The notes beneath the pieces were generated by a model. That model saw only the letters and a program-made list of their open reading frames with translations, ran no database searches and was not told where the DNA came from. Made by a program: the position numbers and the translations under genes. From CAYYVJ01 sp964475115 (GTDB lineage Bacteria > Bacillota > Clostridia > Lachnospirales > Lachnospiraceae), in assembly GCA_964475115.1 (NCBI GenBank), contig CAYYVJ010000117.1, positions 1 through 5,202 of the forward strand: a stretch of DNA of 5,202 nt, written 5' to 3'. Shown piece after piece: positions 1 through 5,201 of the stretch (positions are counted from its first letter, which is position 1; each line of letters begins with the position of its first letter).

Positions 1-467
1 TTTTTACGTGTATATGTTACATATGTATATGGTATTTCTCCATCAAATTTTTGATTAATTTCTTTCACATAAAGCCTTTCATCAAACCCTGGAAAATAGG
101 TGTCTCCCTCTAGAGCTTTATCAATTTCTGTGATATACATTTTCTCTACAAAAGGTAATGCTTCCTCATACAGCTTTGCTCCTCCTGAAATATATATGTC
201 TTTATCTCCAGCAAGTGAAATAGCTTCTTGTAAAGATTTTACTGTATATAGGTTCTCCCCTGTAAAATCTTTCGTATTTGAAATAACATAAGTTGTGCGG
301 TTAGGTAATGGTTTTCCTATTTCTTCATAAGATCGCCTTCCCATTACCACAATATTCCCTGTAGTAAGTTCTTTAAATCTCTTCTGTTCTCCCTTAATCC
401 TCCAAGGAATTCGTCCATTATTGCCAATTACCCTGTTTTTTGCATATGCTACAATTAGAGAAATCAT
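1..467 (-). CDS. folA: Dihydrofolate reductase, DfrF/DfrA1-like (3' end cut by window edge)
   Basis: This enzyme reduces dihydrofolate to tetrahydrofolate with NADPH in the cytoplasm, supplying one-carbon units for thymidylate and purine synthesis. 155 complete codons are visible with no stop, so only a few C-terminal residues of a usual ~160-residue enzyme are missing. The DHFR landmarks are in order: N-terminal strand MISLIVAYAKNRVIG, substrate loop IPWRIKGEQKRF (20-31), cofactor motif VVMGRRSYEEIG (41-51), PLPNR (54-57), the second NADPH-binding segment ISGGAKLYEEAL (93-104) and YITEID (111-116). The catalytic acid, Asp27 in E. coli, is Glu27 here within GEQ, as in plasmid-type DfrA1, and the stretch after it (GEQ..F.ELTTGN) is what I remember of DfrF. 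This suggests, but does not prove, low trimethoprim sensitivity. The start is fixed by AGGAGG (473-478) five bases upstream. It is the last gene visible on this strand, about 90 bases after the broken permease gene. Family assignment is very secure; the resistance subtype is inferred. Confidence 0.95.
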   Translation of the reverse strand, partial: MISLIVAYAKNRVIGNNGRIPWRIKGEQKRFKELTTGNIVVMGRRSYEEIGKPLPNRTTYVISNTKDFTGENLYTVKSLQEAISLAGDKDIYISGGAKLYEEALPFVEKMYITEIDKALEGDTYFPGFDERLYVKEINQKFDGEIPYTYVTYTRK

Positions 468-530
468 TTTATCCTCCTAAGACAAAACCGAATATATTCT
501 TTATAAGAAACAAATAACATCTAAATGATT

Positions 531-552
531 TGATAAAATCACATCTTTATCA
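531..552. repeat. Short AT-rich inverted repeat between permease pseudogene and DHFR gene
   Basis: TGATAAA (531-537) and TTTATCA (546-552) are perfect 7-base arms around an 8-base loop. They lie just past the stop codon of the permease relic and about 65 bases upstream of the DHFR start. The stem has one G-C pair and no T-run follows it on the minus strand, so it is not a credible terminator. It could be an operator half-site pair or chance in AT-rich DNA. No convincing -35/-10 pair was found in this 92-base intergenic stretch. Confidence 0.25.
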
Positions 553-559
553 TTTTGCA

Positions 560-1023
560 TCATAAATTATTAACAATTAGCCCTATACCAGACAGTATCA
601 ACATAAGAATCACTACTTTTTTTACTATCTTTTCATTTAAGACAGCACTGCTCTTCATTCCTACGAACAAGCCTATTAGCATAAAAGGTATTAATATTAT
701 TGCATCTTTGAATATGTCTACTGAAATAATTCCCATCAAAACTATAACATACGCAGCAAGAAGTGCACCTATACCATACAATCCACACAACATACCCGAA
801 ATTAATCCTATCATTACTAAGACTATTTTAGATTCCTTTACAACTTTTGCCTTACTTTCCCTAAAATACATTTCGAAACCTATTAAAACTATAACAAATC
901 CAAATATTATTTTTATTACTTGGGAATCTGTATTCTTTAGAATGAATATACCAGCGTATTTGCAAATCCACAAAGACCTTTTATAAAGAAAGCAAATAGA
1001 GTTGCTATCATCCACCAGAACAT
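560..1023 (-). pseudogene. TauE/SafE-type membrane permease, internally deleted and frameshifted
   Basis: The relic belongs to the TauE/SafE (sulfite/organosulfonate exporter-like) family of about 250-residue membrane proteins. The original start is the ATG at 1021-1023, preceded by GAGGAGA (1029-1035). It opens a typical N-terminus, MFWWMIATLFAFFIKGLCGF, but this frame hits TAA at 937-939 after 28 codons. The C-terminal half continues in another frame: FILKNTD, then a helix, GLISGMLCGLYGIGALLAAY, and the ending IPFMLIGLFVGMKSSAVL..KKVVILMLILSG to TGA (560-562). Compared with the family as I remember it, about 60 residues are missing at the frame change (around 948-954). A second, in-frame loss of about 35 residues lies between GALLAAY and the next helix (around 738-755). 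Total length is about 154 codons. A 151-codon frame starting at GTG 1013-1015 can be drawn, but its first ~20 residues are not family-like. Transport function is almost certainly lost. Confidence 0.82.
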
Positions 1024-1082
1024 TTATTTCTCCTCAAATTCCTGTTTTTTGTCAGCTTATATTACAGCTAGTATAATTCACT

Positions 1083-1778
1083 TTATAAAAATGCAACCCA
1101 AAAGATAATCAAAGCATCATACACGCCATGAGTAATTATCAGTGAAAGAAGAGTACAATATTTAATCTTTTCACGAAAGATGCAAAATAATAAACCAAGA
1201 AGTGCAGTCATAAAAATTTGAATCAAATTACCGTTAAATATATGAAACAGTCCAAACAATATAGACGATACAATGATAGCGAACCATCGAGAATCCTTGA
1301 TTTTAAGTAATTTATTAAAAATATAACCTCGAAATACAAATTCTTCTGCCAATCCTACGCCTATTATACAATAAACAAATTCATATACAAATTGCCAAGG
1401 CCTGGTATAAGAAGTACTCCCTACCATCTCTTTTAATCCAAAGAGAATTGGGACTACAGTTAAGGCCAGTGACATCAATAATGACAAAAGAACACCTATT
1501 AGAATCTGATAGGAAATATTCCTTGTTCTTATCCCTAGACCACTAAGTTTATCCTTGTTTATTATTATTAAAATAGCTGGAACCAACATAATTAACCATT
1601 GAGTTACAATTACCAGAACCATACGTACTCCAAGAGGAAATTGCATAAGCAGGTATCTGTTAAACAACACAACTCCAAAAATAGAACTAAAAACACCTAT
1701 GATTGCAACAATGAGTTGGATAATATTATGTAATGAATTTGATATGGGTATTAAATGTTTAAAATATTTTTTATACAT
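1083..1778 (-). CDS. CPBP-family intramembrane glutamic endopeptidase (Abi/Rce1-like)
   Basis: This 231-residue polytopic membrane protein belongs to the CPBP (CAAX protease and bacteriocin-processing) family, whose members cleave peptides within the membrane. All three active-site motifs are present: motif 1 EEFVFRG with Glu145, Glu146 and Arg150; motif 2 FGLFH with Phe175 and His179; motif 3 HGVYD with His217 and Asp221. Hydrophobic helices lie near 18-40, 52-73, 91-113, 132-146, 165-180, 186-201 and 209-229. Length is normal and the frame is intact, so the enzyme is probably active. The ATG at 1776-1778 follows GAAGGA about nine bases upstream. The start lies 13 bases past the end of the MFS relic, and the permease relic begins 59 bases downstream. 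In other bacteria such genes act in bacteriocin immunity or maturation, or in protein prenyl-type processing. No bacteriocin or peptide precursor is visible here, so the substrate is unknown. Confidence 0.93.
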   Translation of the reverse strand: MYKKYFKHLIPISNSLHNIIQLIVAIIGVFSSIFGVVLFNRYLLMQFPLGVRMVLVIVTQWLIMLVPAILIIINKDKLSGLGIRTRNISYQILIGVLLSLLMSLALTVVPILFGLKEMVGSTSYTRPWQFVYEFVYCIIGVGLAEEFVFRGYIFNKLLKIKDSRWFAIIVSSILFGLFHIFNGNLIQIFMTALLGLLFCIFREKIKYCTLLSLIITHGVYDALIIFWVAFL

Positions 1779-1791
1779 ATCATACTTTCCT

Positions 1792-1989
1792 TCACTTTTT
1801 ACTTACTAAAGCAGAAATCATTTGAAGTAAGAATCCTACCGATAAAATAAATCCAATTTCAATACTCCTAACACCTAATTTATACATAAATAAAGTCTGA
1901 AAAGGGTGAAATAATGAAAAGAGAATAAACCAAAGTGGTTCTGTCAAAATCGACCACTTTGGGTTACCATTTAGTTTTCTAAAAAATAA
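1792..1989 (-). pseudogene. Major facilitator superfamily transporter, N-terminal relic
   Basis: The minus strand holds 65 open codons ending in TGA (1792-1794) that read like the beginning of an MFS drug/sugar transporter. There is a basic cytoplasmic start RKLNGNPKWSILTEPLW, a first helix FILFSLFHPFQTLFMYKLGV, and a second helix beginning IEIGFILSVGFLLQMISALV. The frame stops there, before the D-x-x-G-R-R/K loop expected after helix 2, so roughly 340 residues of a ~400-residue transporter are gone. The 5' end is broken too: the frame is closed by TAG at 1990-1992, has no ATG/GTG/TTG start ahead of the conserved part, and lacks a Shine-Dalgarno sequence. The relic lies between the flavodoxin gene and the CPBP gene. 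The family call rests on my recognition of the N-terminal pattern and the two-helix layout. The gene is non-functional as it stands. Confidence 0.68.
1930..1962. repeat. Perfect 10-bp inverted repeat inside the MFS relic
   Basis: CCAAAGTGGT (1930-1939) and ACCACTTTGG (1953-1962) pair perfectly around a 13-base loop. On the minus strand the hairpin follows the flavodoxin gene by about 65 bases and is trailed by TTTATTCTCTTTTC, a weak T-rich tract. The arms encode PKW and PLW of the relic's N-terminus, so the symmetry may simply reflect similar codons. It could act as a modest terminator or RNA-stabilising end for the upstream operon now that the transporter is dead. Confidence 0.5.
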
Positions 1990-2027
1990 CTATTAAATCA
2001 TGCTGTTTAAATTAGTTATCAACTTCT

Positions 2028-2441
2028 CTATTTTGAAACCCTCACCGCAAAATCAATTGCTCCACGTATATCCTTTTCATTCGGATGATTCATTCTTAAT
2101 ATTAAAAAGCTTCCAGCGCAAATATATTCATCCACCACAGGAATACCTTTATCTTCTAAAATTTTTCTAATTGTTTTCTGTCCTTGCTTCTTTGAGGTAC
2201 AGGAAGTGATTAATGCGACACTTTTCACTTTTTCTTTATCTATGTTTTTTACATATTCTATGAATCCTGGTAAACTTTCGCCTCCATAAATTCCTCCAAT
2301 TAGAAAAAGGATATCTGTTTCATCCAAAGCTGGATTATCCTTAATATTGTGTGCACGCACGTTTAGAACATCACTTACGGCTTGTGCGATTTTTTTTGAG
2401 TGATTTGTTTTTGTAGCATATACTAAACTTAATTTGTTCAT
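2028..2441 (-). CDS. Flavodoxin-like protein
   Basis: This 137-residue cytoplasmic protein has a flavodoxin fold and is expected to bind FMN and carry electrons to reductases. After the first strand (LSLVYA) comes the phosphate loop TKTNHSKKIAQAV (10-22), matching the flavodoxin T-x-T-x-x-[ST] pattern. The second flavin loop is LIGGIYGGESLPGF (47-60), with the YGG aromatic likely near the isoalloxazine ring. A further strand-loop is VALITSCTSKKQGQ (75-88), and the C-terminal part EYICAGSFLILRMNHP resembles flavodoxin-domain proteins of clostridia. At 137 residues it is close to the short-chain flavodoxin size. The start is set by AGGAGA (2448-2453), which overlaps the TAG of the upstream zinc-ribbon gene. 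Only 10 bases separate the two coding regions, so they are very probably co-transcribed and translationally coupled. The reductase partner is not in the window. Confidence 0.88.
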   Translation of the reverse strand: MNKLSLVYATKTNHSKKIAQAVSDVLNVRAHNIKDNPALDETDILFLIGGIYGGESLPGFIEYVKNIDKEKVKSVALITSCTSKKQGQKTIRKILEDKGIPVVDEYICAGSFLILRMNHPNEKDIRGAIDFAVRVSK

Positions 2442-2451
2442 TTAATTTCTC

Positions 2452-2847
2452 CTAACTTTTTTTAATAAATTTTGTTTGACATATGGGACAGGTTACTTCA
2501 ATTCTTCCTTTACCTCTAGGAATCTTGATTTTTCGCTTACAATTAGGACACCTATAAACATGGTGCGTTTTCCTAATATCTGCTACGTTCTTTTTCGTTC
2601 TAAAAAAATCTTTAATCTTATTAATATAGAATAAGTATTTCTGGTTTTCTTTATATCGTTTTGGATAATTCTTTGAAAAGACTCTATAATATCCATAAAC
2701 AAATATTAAAAATCCTATTATGTAAAGAAAACTTTGGTTTAGAAAGCTTGACAATAATATAAAAACAAGTCCTATCGTCGCTAGCAATCTGGAAAATTCA
2801 TCAATTCCATAACGACCTTGCATAAATCTATATAATTTTTCTTTCAT
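2452..2847 (-). CDS. Membrane protein with C-terminal zinc ribbon
   Basis: This is a 131-residue protein with a short basic/aromatic N-terminus (MKEKLYRFMQGRYG), two hydrophobic segments near 20-36 and 38-54, a basic cytoplasmic linker 56-98, and a C-terminal zinc ribbon. The zinc ligands would be Cys100 and Cys103 (RCPNCKRK) with Cys120 and Cys123 (TCPICQTK), 16 residues apart, a standard rubredoxin-like knuckle pair. I recall such small proteins as common conserved hypotheticals in clostridia; no biochemical role is known to me. The frame is open to 2889, but the ATG at 2845-2847 is preferred. It has GGAGG (2854-2858) six bases upstream, and the extra 14 residues from the distal start have no good ribosome binding site. 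A candidate promoter sits just upstream. It is the first gene of a pair with the flavodoxin-like gene. Confidence 0.85.
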   Translation of the reverse strand: MKEKLYRFMQGRYGIDEFSRLLATIGLVFILLSSFLNQSFLYIIGFLIFVYGYYRVFSKNYPKRYKENQKYLFYINKIKDFFRTKKNVADIRKTHHVYRCPNCKRKIKIPRGKGRIEVTCPICQTKFIKKS

Positions 2848-2853
2848 AGAACA

Positions 2854-2858
2854 CCTCC
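2854..2858 (-). promoter_or_regulatory. Shine-Dalgarno site fixing the zinc-ribbon gene start
   Basis: GGAGG on the minus strand, six bases before the ATG at 2845-2847. It selects this start over the in-frame upstream ATG at 2887-2889, which has no comparable site. Confidence 0.8.
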
Positions 2859-2872
2859 AACTCTTATAAACT

Positions 2873-2901
2873 ATCTTACTCTTTATCATTTATTTATGCA
2901 A
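2873..2901 (-). promoter_or_regulatory. Candidate sigma-A-type promoter for the zinc-ribbon/flavodoxin pair
   Basis: TTGCAT (2896-2901) and TAAGAT (2873-2878) are separated by 17 bases; each matches four of six consensus bases. A transcript starting near 2866 would give a short leader of about 18 bases that includes the GGAGG. The spacing and position fit well, but the AT-rich background makes chance matches likely. Confidence 0.35.
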
Positions 2902-2963
2902 GATATTCCATTACAAGATCTTTTGCAAATTGCTTGTTTCCAGCAACTAAGTTTCTTTTATTA

Positions 2964-4352
2964 CTAATGTCCAAATCCAACGATCTTCCAACCAGTTTGT
3001 GGGGTTTCATAAACCATCCCACACTCCCACTGCTGCTCTCCACTACTCAATATCGCCTCCTGATAATATCCCATGTTTACGGTAACTATAAAATATTTTT
3101 GTGTTTCTGTATTATCTGGTTTATCACTTGATTCTATTTCTACAAGTTTTACAGACTTTAGATTTCCAAAAGGATCTTCTGTTCCATCAATCCCTGACAC
3201 AGTAAGAGGTAAATCTACACTTTCATTAAATAACTTATTATCCGACATATTTATGGTCAAATAATTTGTTGCCTCTTCTCTTGATAGACAACTTAATGCA
3301 ATATCATAATTCTTGTTTTTTAATGCCTCAAAGTATACTTCAATAACCTGTTCTGGTGTATTATGTACCAACGCGTCTTCTGGTGAAGTTGTAGTTACGC
3401 GACTTTCAAGCCATTGGTTAAAGGTCAAGCCTGTAATCTCATCGAAAAAATTACTCTTTAAGCTACAAGCTGAAAAACCACTGTGTCGCCCTGCACTAAT
3501 GTATGCACCGATAATTTCCGAATCATTTTTTATTACTATTCCCCTTGCATTTTTATTGGGATTGGATTCTGGAGGCATTTCCTCACTAATTCTATAAATC
3601 TCCACATCGATGACTGAATTTACATAGGAACTCATATCCAAACCTATGTCTTTTGAAAGTTCATTATTGTATGCAAAATAATATGCATTGGGTTCAAAAG
3701 TAGACAAGTTATTTATATCGCCTAGCGTCAGACTTATATCACTGATTTTATATAAAAGTGTCCATTCACATTCACGGAATAACTCTACGGCTTGAGCATC
3801 TTTTCTCATATCCATATCATCAGTCTCAAAAAGTAAATCTACATAGCGAGCATAGTCTGTAGAAATATTGTAAAACGTGTCGTCCTTTTCCAAATAAGTT
3901 GCTTCATCCATAGTCCGATAGTAAATTTGATAAGAGTATCCACCTGTATCCGAAAACAACTCTATATCATATCGTTTCGCATTTCGGATTGAAACGTCTG
4001 GTAAGTCATAGTGTTCAGGATAAAGTACAGCACTTTCTATCATAGATTCTACCATTTCAATAATTTCAGAATTCTCTGTTTCAAATTCATCCAAAACTAC
4101 AGAATTAAACCCTTCTGCGTGGGAAATTATTTGAATCTTCAATCTACTATATTCTGTTTTTACAATATCCACCAGCGTTGAACTTTCTTCTCTTCCTATA
4201 TATTCTACTTCCTGCTGAACAGGTGAATCAGCACTATTATTCAGATATTCCTTTCCTACAATAAAAATTATTATTATGGTTATAAAGCTTATCCAAGTTA
4301 AAATTTTTTTGAAGCTTATAATTGATTTGATACGCGTCTTAAAATCTTTCAC
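2964..4352 (-). CDS. Membrane-anchored extracytoplasmic protein with DUF4829-like C-terminus
   Basis: This 462-residue protein has a basic cytoplasmic tail (1-17), one transmembrane anchor near 18-33 (TWISFITIIIIFIVG) and a long acidic outer portion, consistent with an N-in anchored surface protein. No lipobox is seen. A middle segment (about 240-318) contains GIVIKNDSEIIGAYISAGRH and ends EITGLTFNQWLESR. From about 331 (TPEQVIEVYFEALKNKNYDIA) to the C-terminus (GWKIVGFGH) the sequence reads as an NTF2-like DUF4829 domain, by my recollection of that family. Its function is unknown. The start is GTG (4350-4352): an in-frame TAA lies two codons upstream, AAGGGGG (4361-4367) is eight bases away, and no other start occurs before the anchor. 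The amber-interrupted small membrane gene ends 44 bases upstream, suggesting one transcript. The frame is fully open, so the gene is probably functional despite decayed neighbours. Confidence 0.72.
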   Translation of the reverse strand: MKDFKTRIKSIISFKKILTWISFITIIIIFIVGKEYLNNSADSPVQQEVEYIGREESSTLVDIVKTEYSRLKIQIISHAEGFNSVVLDEFETENSEIIEMVESMIESAVLYPEHYDLPDVSIRNAKRYDIELFSDTGGYSYQIYYRTMDEATYLEKDDTFYNISTDYARYVDLLFETDDMDMRKDAQAVELFRECEWTLLYKISDISLTLGDINNLSTFEPNAYYFAYNNELSKDIGLDMSSYVNSVIDVEIYRISEEMPPESNPNKNARGIVIKNDSEIIGAYISAGRHSGFSACSLKSNFFDEITGLTFNQWLESRVTTTSPEDALVHNTPEQVIEVYFEALKNKNYDIALSCLSREEATNYLTINMSDNKLFNESVDLPLTVSGIDGTEDPFGNLKSVKLVEIESSDKPDNTETQKYFIVTVNMGYYQEAILSSGEQQWECGMVYETPQTGWKIVGFGH

Positions 4353-4360
4353 TCCTTATT

Positions 4361-4367
4361 CCCCCTT
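4361..4367 (-). promoter_or_regulatory. Ribosome binding site supporting a GTG start
   Basis: AAGGGGG lies eight bases before the GTG at 4350-4352. A second purine stretch, AAGGA (4353-4357), directly abuts the start and is too close to be the functional site. With the in-frame stop at 4356-4358, this supports GTG as the genuine initiation codon. Confidence 0.65.
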
Positions 4368-4396
4368 ATGGAAATATTTTACTCTTTATATAACAC

Positions 4397-4660
4397 TTAT
4401 CTATCTTTTTTCTTTTTAGTCTCTATTGTTTCAGTAAGTTTTCCTCTTGCAACATTAACTGAACTTGTTCTATATGACTTATTACCTGTTTTCTCATTAT
4501 TTTTTCTCAGAAGCTATATAGACTTTTTTGCATTTCTTCCTGATAAATCTCCAATAACAGTAGGTATTTTAAAGAAAAACCATTGCACAATTGCTAAAAC
4601 TGTAAATACTAGCACTGCTATAAAAGAAATCGTTGAAATATTAGATAAGGTTTCTGCCAT
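4397..4660 (-). pseudogene. Small single-span membrane protein gene interrupted by an in-frame TAG
   Basis: The ATG at 4658-4660 follows GAGGG seven bases upstream and opens MAETLSNISTISFIAVLVFT, a single hydrophobic span (about 10-30), then KIPTVIGDLSGRNAKKSI. At codon 49 (4514-4516) there is a TAG. The same frame then stays open for 38 codons, reading LLRKNNEKTGNKSYRTSSVN, VARGKLTET and a lysine-rich end, up to TAA (4397-4399). I recognise IGDLSGR-x-A-[RK]-K-S-I followed by an LRK-N-E-x-[ST]-G-x-KSYR-like segment from small clostridial membrane proteins of unknown function, in which the two parts are continuous. The amber codon is therefore most simply a recent nonsense mutation, one base from CAG, GAG or AAG. 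A 48-residue truncated product would keep the membrane span but lose the charged cytoplasmic tail. Readthrough cannot be excluded. The gene sits between the TadE-like stub and the DUF4829-like gene. Confidence 0.75.
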
Positions 4661-4755
4661 AATTATTCCCTCTCTTTTGCATTTTCTTTTTTCTATTATC
4701 TTTATTTATACGTAGAAATTGGTACTTATTCTAATAAAAGTGCTAACGGTGGAGT

Positions 4756-4884
4756 TCATTTCCTATCTAAAGAATAAAAAAACAAGACAAAAAATATCAC
4801 AGGAAATACAATGGTTAATTCAAAAATAACCATCCCGTAATTTTCTTTCATCCTGTTTCTAAGTTTCTCAAATAATCTCCCCAT
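4756..4884 (-). pseudogene. TadE-like pseudopilin, 3'-truncated stub
   Basis: 42 codons start at ATG 4882-4884, with GAGGG (4892-4896) seven bases upstream, and end at TGA (4756-4758). The product MGRLFEKLRNRMKENYGMVI continues FELTIVFPVIFFVLFFYS. That is a basic start, a Gly before a hydrophobic stretch, and a Glu five residues after the Gly, followed by a Pro within the helix. This is the layout of TadE/TadG pseudopilins of Flp (tight adherence) pili, which sit in the inner membrane. Such proteins normally continue for another 80-150 residues; here the frame closes four residues after the helix (LDRK) and nothing TadE-like follows in any frame. An in-frame upstream ATG (4930-4932) would add 16 residues but lacks a better ribosome site. 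A genuine tiny single-span protein is the alternative. No other tad/cpa genes are visible in the window. Confidence 0.55.
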
Positions 4885-4935
4885 TATTCTTCCCTCATTA
4901 ATCATTCTTTTTCTTAAATGTATATACTCCATATC

Positions 4936-5201
4936 TTAGCTAATAAAAGCATCCCTCAATACTTTTATTAACTTTTGATTTTGGATCTCTTTAATCAAAT
5001 CGGTGATATCTCCCATATACCTATATCTTCTAATTTCTTCACAATATATCTTGTTGCCGATAATGCTCCTCCCAGCATTCCAGACACTTTCATTTCTTCA
5101 TATTGTATATCGAATCTGTTATGATTATATTCGCAATTTTGTATAAAAATAAGACTTGTGAATATTTTGTCCCTTCTACCAAATTTAACTATATTTGGAA
5201 T
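4936..5201 (-). pseudogene. Unrecognised gene, 3' end, with probable terminal frameshift
   Basis: An open frame enters from the right edge and runs 68 codons to TGA (4995-4997). Part of it reads FDIQYEEMKVSGMLGGALSA followed by TRYIVKKLEDIGIWEISPI. Near GGTATATGGG (about 5011-5020) a second frame takes over from ATG 5014-5016, MGDITDLIKEIQNQKLIKVL and then RDAFIS, to TAA (4936-4938). This second piece looks like a natural amphipathic helical end. Removing one AT from the TATAT run would join the two into a continuous C-terminus, so an AT slippage insertion is a plausible explanation. The alternatives are a genuine stop at 4995 with a 26-codon overlapping small ORF, or chance. I do not recognise the family. 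The TadE-like stub begins about 50 bases downstream. Confidence 0.45.

Noticed and set aside
555..986. 143-codon plus-strand frame
   Set aside because: It is the antisense of the TauE/SafE relic. It is rich in Ile/Thr/Pro/Asn, as expected from reversed membrane-protein codons, and has no ribosome site.
560..1015. Permease relic as an intact 151-residue gene from GTG
   Set aside because: The first 20 residues are unlike the family, while the shifted frame from ATG 1021-1023 gives the proper N-terminus with a ribosome site. The intact small gene is an artefact of the deletion.
1060..1092. TTGCAT/TATACT pair as a promoter for the permease gene
   Set aside because: The spacing is only 15 bases and it overlaps the end of the CPBP gene. 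AT-rich chance match is more likely, and the gene is dead.
2926..2946. Stem TTGCT..AGCAA after the DUF4829-like gene as a terminator
   Set aside because: Only five base pairs, mostly A-T, and no proper T-run follows on the minus strand.
2890..3020. Minus-strand 38-codon frame starting MKPHKLVGR and ending AKDLVMEYLA
   Set aside because: It overlaps the end of the DUF4829-like gene out of frame, has no ribosome site and no family I recognise. The tail after 2964 could be a gene relic, but the evidence is too thin.
4368..4715. 115-codon open frame on the plus strand
   Set aside because: It lies opposite the amber-interrupted small membrane gene, which has a good ribosome site and motif-like sequence. 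The plus frame has no Shine-Dalgarno site and low-complexity Phe/Ser/Leu composition.
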